Under the pieces are notes generated by a model, which worked only from the letters and a program-made list of their open reading frames with translations, was not told where the DNA came from and ran no database searches. Made by a program: the position numbers and the translations under genes. Of a stretch of DNA of 64,000 bases, positions 1 through 8,116 are shown one piece after another. How positions within the stretch are numbered: the stretch's first letter is position 1; each line of letters opens with the position of its first letter. The DNA lies in NCBI GenBank assembly GCA_012295225.1, contig WMKK01000006.1, forward strand, positions 682,001 through 746,000, read 5' to 3'. This stretch comes from Ostreococcus mediterraneus (lineage: Eukaryota; Chlorophyta; Mamiellophyceae; Mamiellales; Bathycoccaceae).

Positions 1-2
1 GA

Positions 3-980
3 GAGAATGGGTCGTGCACGCACGCGATTGCGACGAGAGCGGGATTGGGCAACGTTTTATTCTTCGCCGTGATGTTGGTGATGAGCGTGAACACGCGGGA
101 AAGTGATAGGGCGAGTATTCGAGTGAAGATTAATGCCGAGTATTGGGTGTTGAAGGGCGTATTTTGGGTTGGATTGATGTTTGCGGCGTTTGCGCTGCCG
201 ATGGGCGCGAATGATTACGACGCATTGGTCAACGTCTTTCGCGCGCTCGCGGCGGTATTCTTGTTGATTCAGGCCATAGTATGTTTGGGTTGGATATACG
301 ACCTGAACGACAAACTGATGGAAGGTATTGACGAAGATAACGCTGGAGGGTCGAAGAGCGTTTGGATTTTGGCCGGGACATCGCTGGCGTCGTACGCGAG
401 CGCGCTGACGCTACTGGCATTTCTGTACAAACTCTGGGTACCGTCTTCCTCATGCTCGCGCAATAATGCGATTATTACATGCATGCTCGTCTTGTGCGTA
501 GCGTTCACAGTGATTAGCTTACATGGTAAAGTCAACGGTGGTGTATTCACGAGCGGCGTCACGATGTTTTACTGTTTGTACTTGATTGCATCGGCGCTCA
601 ATTCTGAACCGCGCGACTACAGTTGCTCGCCAGTGACGAGCGATGGAGACTTGAATTCGCTGCTATCGTTCATCGGCTTTATGTTCGCGCTATGCGCATT
701 AGGGAAAACTGCACACAGCGCATCTTCACACAGCGCTTTACGAGGCGATGGAGACGAAGACTCGCCCGAGTCTCCGTATGCGACGACGTATTTCCACTTT
801 GTCTTTCTCACGGCATCAGCATATTGCGCGATGGTTTTTGTCGACTGGAGCGGTGCAGGTGTAACACAAGGCGCGGGGTGGACGAGCGTATGGGTGAAAG
901 TCACGCTCGCTTACGCGTCGGCGGCGTTGTACCTCTGGGCGTTAGTGGCACCATTCGTGTTCAAGAATCGCGACTTTTGA
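3..980 (+). CDS. Serine incorporator (SERINC/TMS1) family membrane protein, 5' end outside window
   Basis: C-terminal part of a multi-pass membrane protein of the SERINC/TDE1 family, proteins of endomembranes and plasma membrane linked to serine-lipid synthesis and lipid scrambling. The frame is open from base 3 with no ATG before residue 20, so the true start lies upstream. Several hydrophobic segments are visible. The family-typical end is clear: a YFHFVFLTASAY segment, then GWTSVWVKVTLAY, then LVAPFVFKNRDF, matching the conserved WTxVWVK and 'LVAP...NRDF' tail. An acidic loop (GDEDSPES) sits before the last two helices, as in relatives. The family call is secure; substrate is not shown by sequence. 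Confidence 0.88.
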   Translation, partial: ENGSCTHAIATRAGLGNVLFFAVMLVMSVNTRESDRASIRVKINAEYWVLKGVFWVGLMFAAFALPMGANDYDALVNVFRALAAVFLLIQAIVCLGWIYDLNDKLMEGIDEDNAGGSKSVWILAGTSLASYASALTLLAFLYKLWVPSSSCSRNNAIITCMLVLCVAFTVISLHGKVNGGVFTSGVTMFYCLYLIASALNSEPRDYSCSPVTSDGDLNSLLSFIGFMFALCALGKTAHSASSHSALRGDGDEDSPESPYATTYFHFVFLTASAYCAMVFVDWSGAGVTQGAGWTSVWVKVTLAYASAALYLWALVAPFVFKNRDF

Positions 981-1056
981 GCAAATGAAATTAGGAAACA
1001 TAGCAGCACGTGCATATATACATTACATTACATTACACTCATCGCATGGCAGCGAT

Positions 1057-1422
1057 TTACTTCTTCTTGCCGTTATTTCGGCCGACTTTTGTCTTGCTCG
1101 CGCTCTCGCGCGCGGCTTTCTCGTTTCCAAGCTTTGCGAAATACGCCAACAACGCGAGCACGGAAATATCCACCACACCCGCAAACGGCGAAATCTCTCC
1201 ACTCGTCGCCACCGCCGTCGCATCCTCCGCGAACGCCGGAAAGCTCGCAAACAACGCCGCCGCGCGCAACGCCGCCGTCGTCGCCTCCGCCGCCCGGACG
1301 CGTCCCGCGTCTCGCGTCGCCGCTCGCGTCGTCACCCCGCACCGTCGCGCACATCGCCCTCGCACCGTCGCTCCTCGCACCGGCACCAGCCTGACCGTCG
1401 TCATCGTCATCGTCACAATCAT
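1057..1422 (-). CDS. Small thylakoid-type membrane protein with bipartite transit peptide (unidentified)
   Basis: Predicted 121-aa protein. The first 60 residues are rich in Arg, Ala and Thr with almost no acidic residues, as in algal plastid transit peptides. They are followed by a hydrophobic stretch ending FPAFA|ED, which looks like a thylakoid processing site. The remainder has one hydrophobic segment (GVVDISVLALLAYFA) and a very basic tail ending NNGKKK. I infer a small thylakoid or plastid membrane protein but cannot match it to a named photosystem subunit. Start is uncertain: ATG codons lie at 1422, 1410 and 1404. A plus-strand frame over the same bases lacks such organisation. It converges on the SERINC gene with a 76-bp gap. 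Confidence 0.5.
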   Translation of the reverse strand: MIVTMTMTTVRLVPVRGATVRGRCARRCGVTTRAATRDAGRVRAAEATTAALRAAALFASFPAFAEDATAVATSGEISPFAGVVDISVLALLAYFAKLGNEKAARESASKTKVGRNNGKKK

Positions 1423-1750
1423 CGTCGTCAACCGCGTCTCGTTCTGTAGCTCGCGTGGTGGTCAACTTTTTTCTTCTTTTGTGCGTCGTTGACGAGTCGT
1501 GAACCAGAAACCTTATCAAAAAAGGGGAAAACTCGGAAAACCTCGACCAAAAGCGTCCGAGCCGTGGGCGCTGGGACGCGACGGCGCCGAGCGAAGACGA
1601 GGCGGAGGACGACGCGCGCGACACACTTCGACGCGCGTAGCACGTACGTACGACTCTCGCGCATCTCACACGCACAGTCGTGTATACGGATCTTCCGTAG
1701 ACGTTTTACACTCCACGCAACACACAGCAGCGACCACTTTCGAAGATACC
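1423..1750. promoter_or_regulatory. Divergent intergenic region upstream of FabI
   Basis: A 328-bp gap between the starts of the small thylakoid-type protein (minus) and FabI (plus). The FabI frame stays open through it but without a convincing ATG before 1751, so it is read as shared promoter and 5' leader. No TATA box or repeat stands out. Confidence 0.4.
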
Positions 1751-2767
1751 ATGAACTCCATGGTGCACAGCCAATGCGCGAGCCTCGCGGGTACGCGCCG
1801 CGTGACGATGCCGCGCGCGCAACGGGCGACGTCTGCGAAGACGCGCGGTGCGGTGCGCGTGAATGCCGGTTTGTCGGTCGACTTGAAGGGTAAGAAGGCG
1901 TTCGTCGCGGGCGTGGCGGATGACAATGGCTTCGGCTGGGCCATCTCCAAGGCGTTGAGCGAAGCGGGTGCGGAAGTGATCTTGGGTACCTGGGTGCCGG
2001 CGTTGAACATCTTTGAGACGTCTTACCGCAGAGGCAAGTTTGACGAAAGCCGTAAGCTCTCCGACGGCAGCATGATGGAGTTTGCAAAGATTTACCCTAT
2101 GGACGCGGTGTTCGACAACATGGAAGATGTGCCGGAAGACATTGCCACCAACAAGCGTTACGCTGGTAACGAAAAGTGGACTGTCAGCGAAGTCGCCAAG
2201 TGCGTTGAGGAGGATTTTGGTAAGATTGACATCTTGGTGCACTCTTTGGCGAATGGTCCGGAAGTCGCCAAGCCGTTGCTCGAGACGTCTCGTAAGGGTT
2301 ACTTGGCGGCCATCTCCGCGTCTTCTTATTCCAACGTGTCCATGATCCAACACTTCGGCCCGTTGATGAACAAGGGCGGTGCGGCAATCTCCTTGACCTA
2401 CCTTGCGTCCGAGCAAGTCATCCCGGGTTATGGTGGCGGTATGTCCTCCGCCAAGGCGGCGCTTGAATCCGACACTCGTGTCCTCGCTTACGAGGCTGGC
2501 CGGAAGTGGGGCATCCGCGTCAACACCATCTCTGCCGGTCCTCTCGGCTCCCGTGCGGCCAAGGCGATCGGTTTCATCGACAAGATGATCAACTACTCCT
2601 TAAGCAACGCTCCGCTCAGCGAAAAGCCGCTCAACGCCATTGAAATCGGTAACGCCACCGCTTTCTTGTGCTCGCCGCTCGCCTCTGGCATCACTGGCGC
2701 CACCGTGTATGTTGACAACGGTATGAACATCATGGGTGCCGCCGGTGACAGCGCATCTTTCCAATAG
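1751..2767 (+). CDS. FABI: Enoyl-[acyl-carrier-protein] reductase (NADH), plastid
   Basis: Last step of each cycle of plastid type II fatty-acid synthesis: reduces enoyl-ACP with NADH. 338 aa. Residues 1 to about 38 are a Ser/Arg/Ala-rich transit peptide. The Rossmann turn [10 protein letters not shown] is at 54-63 and the active-site region [11 protein letters not shown] places the catalytic Tyr at 227 and Lys at 235, in the plant-type spacing. A long insertion after the first strands ([10 protein letters not shown] onward) is also typical of plant and apicomplexan ENR. ATG 1751 was chosen because it opens the transit peptide; the same frame is open upstream but has no ATG. The next gene on the same strand, uL30m, begins 301 bp downstream. 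Confidence 0.95.
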   Translation: MNSMVHSQCASLAGTRRVTMPRAQRATSAKTRGAVRVNAGLSVDLKGKKAFVAGVADDNGFGWAISKALSEAGAEVILGTWVPALNIFETSYRRGKFDESRKLSDGSMMEFAKIYPMDAVFDNMEDVPEDIATNKRYAGNEKWTVSEVAKCVEEDFGKIDILVHSLANGPEVAKPLLETSRKGYLAAISASSYSNVSMIQHFGPLMNKGGAAISLTYLASEQVIPGYGGGMSSAKAALESDTRVLAYEAGRKWGIRVNTISAGPLGSRAAKAIGFIDKMINYSLSNAPLSEKPLNAIEIGNATAFLCSPLASGITGATVYVDNGMNIMGAAGDSASFQ

Positions 2768-3068
2768 ACGACGATATTGCGCATTGCCGCGTCGCGGAGG
2801 ATTTTGGCCACAGACGGCGCGCGTTGAGGCAGCGTTCAACGACGCCCTCATGCTCACGCGAAATCGCTAATCATCGCGTACATATGCTCCGTAACACATT
2901 CATTTTAACAACAAGCTCTCATATACTTGTAAATTCTTTCGTTTTCGTTCGGTGCATCACCTTCGCGTCGCGCGCCGTAGCCTTTACGCTGACATTTTCC
3001 ATGACACGACATTCGACGCGGTTTCAAAAGCCCTAGCCACACGCGGGTGTTTCCTCACAATCGCGCGC
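2768..3068. other. Intergenic region between FabI and uL30m
   Basis: A 301-bp spacer holding the FabI 3' end and the promoter of the uL30m/PSP pair. It is more AT-rich than the flanking genes around 2880-2945. No RNA gene or clear promoter element was recognised. Confidence 0.35.
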
Positions 3069-3323
3069 ATGTCAAGCACGCTCTTCGTCACCCTTCGCCG
3101 AGGAACCGCGGGGAAGACCAAGGACCACTTGAAAACACTCATTGGATTAGGTTTGCGACGCCCGCGAGACGTCAGGGCGCTCCCGAATAACTCTGGCACG
3201 CGAGGGGCGATCGAAAAAGTGAAACACCTCGTACGCGTTGAAACGTTGGAAAGCGTGGAGGAACGATTAAGAGTGGCACACGAACACCGCGCGTTGAGAG
3301 AACCGATTGACGTGAAGCACTAA
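3069..3323 (+). CDS. Mitochondrial 50S-type ribosomal protein uL30
   Basis: 84-aa bacterial-type L30. It opens MSSTLFVTLRRGTAGK, then has the family core LKTLIGLGLRRPRD and the conserved motif NNSGTRGAIEKVKHLV, matching 'NNPAIRGMINKVKHLV' of L30 proteins. Plastid ribosomes of plants lack L30, so a mitochondrial ribosome role is inferred. Bacterial L30 is about 60 aa; the extra C-terminal 25 residues are usual for mitochondrial forms. ATG 3069 gives a normal N-terminus; the frame is open further 5'. Its stop codon TAA shares a base with the ATG of the next gene (TAATG), a 1-bp overlap that suggests a shared transcript. Confidence 0.85.
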   Translation: MSSTLFVTLRRGTAGKTKDHLKTLIGLGLRRPRDVRALPNNSGTRGAIEKVKHLVRVETLESVEERLRVAHEHRALREPIDVKH

Positions 3324-4120
3324 TGTGGGGCGTCGAACGAGCGTGCGTGCGGGTGACGACAACGACGCCGAGGATACCGCGAGGAGGGTCAAAGGCGAGA
3401 CGGGCGACGTCGCGGGCTACGATGGAAGCGTCTCTAGGGAAACAACCGAGCGCGGATGTTTTGAAGATGTGGCAAGATGCCGAAGCGGTAGCGTTTGATG
3501 TAGACTCCACGGTATGCGTGGATGAAGGCATCGATGAACTTGGGGCGTTCTTGGGCGCTGGAGAGCGCGTCGAGGCGATTACAAAGAGAGCGATGGAAGG
3601 CGGTATGGATTTCGCCGAAGCTTTGCAACTTAGATTAGAAGCTATGGCGGTAACGACCGATAGTTTGGCGGCTTTTGTGTCGAAACATCCACCGAGATAT
3701 TCGAACGGTATTAAAGAACTCGTCGATGCGTTGCGTGCGAGTGGTAAGGAAGTCTTTCTTGTGTCTGGCGGTTTCCGACAAATGGTGCACCCTGTGGGCG
3801 CCGGATTGGGAATTCCTGTGGATAATATCCATGCGAATACCATCACGTTCAACGAGGATGGCTCGCTCAAAGGTTTTGACCCGAATGAGTTCCCGTCTAA
3901 GTCTGGCGGGAAAGCTAATGCCGTGAAGCACATCAAGGCGACTCGCGGGTTCAAGACCATGGTTATGGTAGGCGACGGCGCTACAGATTTAGAAGCCCGC
4001 GTCGCTGGTGGTGCTGATATTGTCGTTGGTTACGGTGGTGCCCAGCGTCGCGCCAAAGTTGAAGCAGAGGCAGATTGGTTCGTCACAGACTTGTCCGTCC
4101 TCGCAAAGGCTTTACAATAA
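3323..4120 (+). CDS. PSP: Phosphoserine phosphatase, plastid
   Basis: Hydrolyses phosphoserine to serine, final step of the phosphorylated serine pathway (EC 3.1.3.3). 265 aa with a 34-residue Arg/Thr-rich presequence, consistent with plastid targeting. HAD motifs are intact: FDVDST (nucleophile D59, general acid D61), VSGGFRQ at 147-153 (motif II Ser), K near 197 and VGDGATD at 216-222 (motif IV). The cap segment contains CVDEGIDELG, diagnostic of PSP. The ATG at 3323 overlaps the uL30m stop. A second in-frame ATG (residue 34) would give a cytosolic-size enzyme without presequence, so dual targeting is possible but unproven. Confidence 0.94.
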   Translation: MWGVERACVRVTTTTPRIPRGGSKARRATSRATMEASLGKQPSADVLKMWQDAEAVAFDVDSTVCVDEGIDELGAFLGAGERVEAITKRAMEGGMDFAEALQLRLEAMAVTTDSLAAFVSKHPPRYSNGIKELVDALRASGKEVFLVSGGFRQMVHPVGAGLGIPVDNIHANTITFNEDGSLKGFDPNEFPSKSGGKANAVKHIKATRGFKTMVMVGDGATDLEARVAGGADIVVGYGGAQRRAKVEAEADWFVTDLSVLAKALQ

Positions 4121-4382
4121 AACATCGGTCTCCACAACATCCTAGCGATCTTGTAAGCAGTAATATATCCATTGAGTTGATAAATTCATTCGCAGCATTC
4201 TCATGAAACGTACGCCCATCCTACAACGTCTCGTCCGCGTCATCGTGTGCATTATTCCTCCCGCCTTGCCGTCAACGGAGGCGCCGCCTTGACTGTAGTA
4301 ACCGGAACCTAAGATCCACTCAGTGTCCTTAGAAACCGACACGCATCTACGTGCACGCCGGGTGCTCAAATCCGACGGTGCG

Positions 4383-7300
4383 ATGGATATCGCGAGCCGC
4401 GATGCGCATGAACCCTCAAATGCGTTGCTGTCGGCGTCCACGGCTGCTAGTGAAGCCCTGACATTGTCCACGGAAGGGAATCAAACGCAACAAAACGGAG
4501 TCGACTTGCGCGAAGGCGTGATGAATGGCAAGCCAATTCAATTTATCGTGAAGTCATTTTACACGAACGAACAAATGGAACGATTGAAGTCACAAATCGT
4601 AGATCTGAGAAGGCTCCGGAACGGTGAAAGATTCGTTTTGGGAGCTGGTGTTCCTCAGCCCCGAATATGTTCGTTTGTTACGCAATTCGACGCTGGTCTC
4701 GCGCGGAACCTGAAATGCGATACGAAATCTTACTTTACAAATGCTGAGTGGATGTATGCGTATCGAGAGTTACCGCTCTTTGTCACGTTTGGCGACGGTT
4801 TGATGACAACGGCGGCGCAAGCAGCTTTTCGGCGCAAACGCCAACCGGACATGCAGGTGCCGGCAGAATTACGTTTAAGAGAGCTATCAACACAGTTACT
4901 TATGAAGGCAGAGGATGTCATAGAGTCGGAGGCCAATAGGTGCTTACGGGCGAGGCGTGAGGAAGAGATTGCGATAATTGCGAAGGAATTGCAGGCGTTA
5001 GGTGTCGCAGAAAAAGACAACAGCGCCCGCTCAGCAAGACGTCGGCGACTGATCATTCGTGAGCGCGCCCTAAAACTCGCAGATCTTCAAACCAAGGTTA
5101 GAAATGATGTCATACTGCAGCAGCAGCTGATCATGAACATGCCCGAGCGCGTGTACAAGAAGATGATCAGGGATGATTTGAAACAAATCAGCAATAAGAA
5201 GAAAATGGCGGAAAAGAAGGGCAAGGCAGAGTCCACTGAACTGCTGCGTAACATCACGGCGATGCGTAAACGAATGAATCAAGAATCGAATACTGTACGC
5301 GATGAGCGCACGGCTAGGAATAGAGCGGTCGTCAAGTATCACGATAAGATGGTTCGCGAATTTGCGAGAAAAGCACGTGACGAAAACTCTGAACGCATGT
5401 TACGTTTAGAAGCTCTCAAGGCTAACGATCTCGCAGCTTATCGCGAGTTACTCGCAGAAGCAAAAGGCCGCGAAACTGACATAGCTGCTGGCGGTGAAGG
5501 TGACAAGTATGAAGCTCTTACTCAGTTTTTAGAAGCTACAGAATCATACTTGACAAAACTTGGTGGTAAAATTGCCGCCGTGAAGATCGAGCAAGCCCGA
5601 TCTGAGGCTGCATCAGCTGCGGCAAGTGAAGCTGAAGCAAAGGGTTACAGTGAAGATGAAGTCAAGGCCATAGCAGAAGAAGCGGCAAAGAATGCTGCGC
5701 TCATTGACGGGGAGGCAATCTTGGATGGTGCAGCGGATGGAGAAGATACGAAGGAACGATATTACGCCATGGCTCACAGCACACAAGAAATTATTACGCA
5801 TCAGCCGCGCATGTTAACATTTGGACAACTTCGAGAGTATCAGATTGTGTCACTGCAGTGGATGATTTCATTATACAACAATAGATTGAACGGGATTCTG
5901 GCGGATGAGATGGGTCTTGGTAAGACTGTACAGGTGTGCGCTTTGATTGCTTATCTATTTGAGAGCAAGCAAAATTTTGGCCCACATCTAATCATCGTAC
6001 CAAACGCCGTAATTGTCAACTGGAAAGCAGAGATCAAGCGTTGGTTACCGAAGCTTACAACTGTTTTCTACGTGGGATCGAAGGACGCACGTGCCAAAAT
6101 ATTCCAGCAAAAAGTTATTCAACTCAAGTTCAATATTTTGGTCACTTCGTATGAGTTTATCATGCGCGATAGAGCAAAGTTGAGTAAAGTCGCATGGAAG
6201 TATATCATTATTGATGAAGCACAGCGATTGAAAGATCGTGAAGGACGCCTTAGTAGAGATTTAGATCGATTCAGAGCCCAACGTCGCTTGCTCTTGACGG
6301 GTACTCCACTACAAAATGACCTATCAGAGCTCTGGTCATTACTTAACTTACTGCTTCCCGAGGTGTTTGATTCTAGTAAAGTATTTCGCGAGTGGTTTGG
6401 GAGCAATAAAGCGGGTGATCAAGCCGAAGATGGTGGCGAAGATTGGATCGAAAGAGAGAAGAAGGTGATTGTGATCAGCCGTTTGCACCAAATTCTCGAG
6501 CCGTTCATGTTACGTCGCCTCGTGCAAGACGTAGAAAGTAAGCTCCCCCCTCGGGTCACTGTCGTCATTCATTGTCCGTTTAGTGGATTCCAGTCATCGG
6601 TTTACGATTGGGTCCGTAAAACGGCGTCTATTCGAGTTGAGCCTGGTACTCGCATGGGCCTCGCTGCGCAACAAAATTTCCGCGGTTATCTACCGATTCA
6701 AAACCGCTGCATGGAGTTACGCAAATTGTGCAACCATCCGTCGCTGTCTTATCCTCCTGAACGAGGCGGTGACTTCCGTGGTCCCAATCTCGTACGCGCA
6801 TGCGGTAAACTTTGGATTCTGGATCGGCTGTTGATAAAATTACAACGCTCCGGTCATCGCGTGTTGTTGTTCTGTACCATGACTAAATTACTGGATTTGT
6901 TGGAAGTGTACTTACAATGGCGCTGGACTACTCCGGACGGTAAAGACTTGAAGTACTGCCGTATTGACGGCATGACTTCGTTGGAGCAGCGTGAAATTGC
7001 AATCAATGCATTCAATGCTCCACATAGCGACAAGTTCATTTTCTTACTTTCCATCAGAGCAGCGGGTCGAGGTTTAAATCTTCAAACTGCAGACACGGTG
7101 GTTGTGTACGATCCGGATCCAAACCCTAAGAACGAAGAGCAAGCAATTGCTCGTGCGCATCGCATTGGCCAGACTCGCGAAGTACGAGTCATTCACTTTG
7201 AGTCTGTCGATGACGCTCCAGTGGAAAAGTCAGATGCAAAAAACAAAGAAGTTGGATGGGGGGGACCCAATAGAGCATACTGTGAATCTTTGGAGTCTTC

Positions 7301-8033
7301 GGTTAGAAACGTCATTCAGCAGCAGAAAATCGAAATGGCTGCAGAGATTGTAGATGCAGGTAGATTTGATGGCCAAACAACGCACGCCGAGCGACGTGAG
7401 ACTCTTGAGAATCTTCTTCAAAGTCAGGCAAATGGTAAACGAGCCGAGGTGAATGTGCCGCCTCTGTCAGAACTCAATCGAAAAATGGCCCGTTCTGAAG
7501 AGGAATGGCAATTATTCAATCGCCTCGACGAAGAGTTGGACTGGCCCGGCGCTTTGATGAGCTCAAGTGAGTGTCCACCATGGATCAGGTATACGCAAGA
7601 CGAAATAGACCAAGCTATATTTGCGAATAGTAAAGCGGCGAAATCTAGTATGGCTGATATCAACGAGAGCCTTGGACGAGGTGCTCGCTCCACGGGTAAC
7701 TTGAAAGGTACAGTGTGGTCCCAAGCCGACCGCGTAGAAGGCGATTTTGTCGATCGCACTGGTATTGTTGACAAGGGCGAACAAAGCGAAAGTGAGGAAA
7801 CCATTCAAGAAGAGACTGTTGAGGATATCGGTGACATTGAGATCGAAGGCGTCTGGGATGAAGAAGACGACGAAGATGATACTGCTACTGTCGGGACCGT
7901 TGACACTCAAGACGATTCTGTGGATGAGCAGTCAAATAAATTCCGAGCAAAGATGAAATTCACGCTTGGCGCAAAGCGAAACGCCGATGACGACGCCTCA
8001 GATGAGATTAAAAGACAACGTGCTGAGGAATAG
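4383..8033 (+). CDS. BRM: SWI/SNF chromatin-remodelling ATPase, Brahma type
   Basis: Snf2-family ATPase of a SWI/SNF nucleosome remodeller, nuclear. About 1216 aa. A QLQ-like segment (SFYTNEQMERLKSQI) lies near residue 60, then a charged helical HSA-like region (about 160-350), then the ATPase: Walker A ADEMGLGKT at about 507-515, DEAQ box near 610, LLLTGTPLQNDLSELWSL, and the second RecA lobe with AAGRGLNLQTADTVV and RAHRIGQTREV. DEAQ instead of DEAH is normal for this subgroup. The C-terminus is acidic and has no bromodomain. ATG 4383 is the first in frame, but an upstream exon cannot be excluded: an AG preceded by TTGACT lies just before 4324. Confidence 0.92.
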   Translation: MDIASRDAHEPSNALLSASTAASEALTLSTEGNQTQQNGVDLREGVMNGKPIQFIVKSFYTNEQMERLKSQIVDLRRLRNGERFVLGAGVPQPRICSFVTQFDAGLARNLKCDTKSYFTNAEWMYAYRELPLFVTFGDGLMTTAAQAAFRRKRQPDMQVPAELRLRELSTQLLMKAEDVIESEANRCLRARREEEIAIIAKELQALGVAEKDNSARSARRRRLIIRERALKLADLQTKVRNDVILQQQLIMNMPERVYKKMIRDDLKQISNKKKMAEKKGKAESTELLRNITAMRKRMNQESNTVRDERTARNRAVVKYHDKMVREFARKARDENSERMLRLEALKANDLAAYRELLAEAKGRETDIAAGGEGDKYEALTQFLEATESYLTKLGGKIAAVKIEQARSEAASAAASEAEAKGYSEDEVKAIAEEAAKNAALIDGEAILDGAADGEDTKERYYAMAHSTQEIITHQPRMLTFGQLREYQIVSLQWMISLYNNRLNGILADEMGLGKTVQVCALIAYLFESKQNFGPHLIIVPNAVIVNWKAEIKRWLPKLTTVFYVGSKDARAKIFQQKVIQLKFNILVTSYEFIMRDRAKLSKVAWKYIIIDEAQRLKDREGRLSRDLDRFRAQRRLLLTGTPLQNDLSELWSLLNLLLPEVFDSSKVFREWFGSNKAGDQAEDGGEDWIEREKKVIVISRLHQILEPFMLRRLVQDVESKLPPRVTVVIHCPFSGFQSSVYDWVRKTASIRVEPGTRMGLAAQQNFRGYLPIQNRCMELRKLCNHPSLSYPPERGGDFRGPNLVRACGKLWILDRLLIKLQRSGHRVLLFCTMTKLLDLLEVYLQWRWTTPDGKDLKYCRIDGMTSLEQREIAINAFNAPHSDKFIFLLSIRAAGRGLNLQTADTVVVYDPDPNPKNEEQAIARAHRIGQTREVRVIHFESVDDAPVEKSDAKNKEVGWGGPNRAYCESLESSVRNVIQQQKIEMAAEIVDAGRFDGQTTHAERRETLENLLQSQANGKRAEVNVPPLSELNRKMARSEEEWQLFNRLDEELDWPGALMSSSECPPWIRYTQDEIDQAIFANSKAAKSSMADINESLGRGARSTGNLKGTVWSQADRVEGDFVDRTGIVDKGEQSESEETIQEETVEDIGDIEIEGVWDEEDDEDDTATVGTVDTQDDSVDEQSNKFRAKMKFTLGAKRNADDDASDEIKRQRAEE

Positions 8034-8116
8034 AAAATTAGAAAATGATTGCTTTTCGTTAATATTACATTCAGCGATCTAGGAAACGACGACTCATCTT
8101 TTTCACACAATAGTGT

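Noticed and set aside
1010-1492. Plus-strand frame over the thylakoid-type gene
   Set aside because: Arg/Ala-rich shadow. The minus strand shows a transit peptide, processing site and membrane span; the plus frame has no organised features.
1428-2416. Minus-strand frames of about 200-236 codons opposite FabI
   Set aside because: Antisense to a gene with complete, family-typical motifs; composition rich in Arg, His and Pro.
4142-4471. 109-codon minus-strand frame at the BRM start
   Set aside because: Overlaps the BRM N-terminus, no domain, and no ordinary promoter space.
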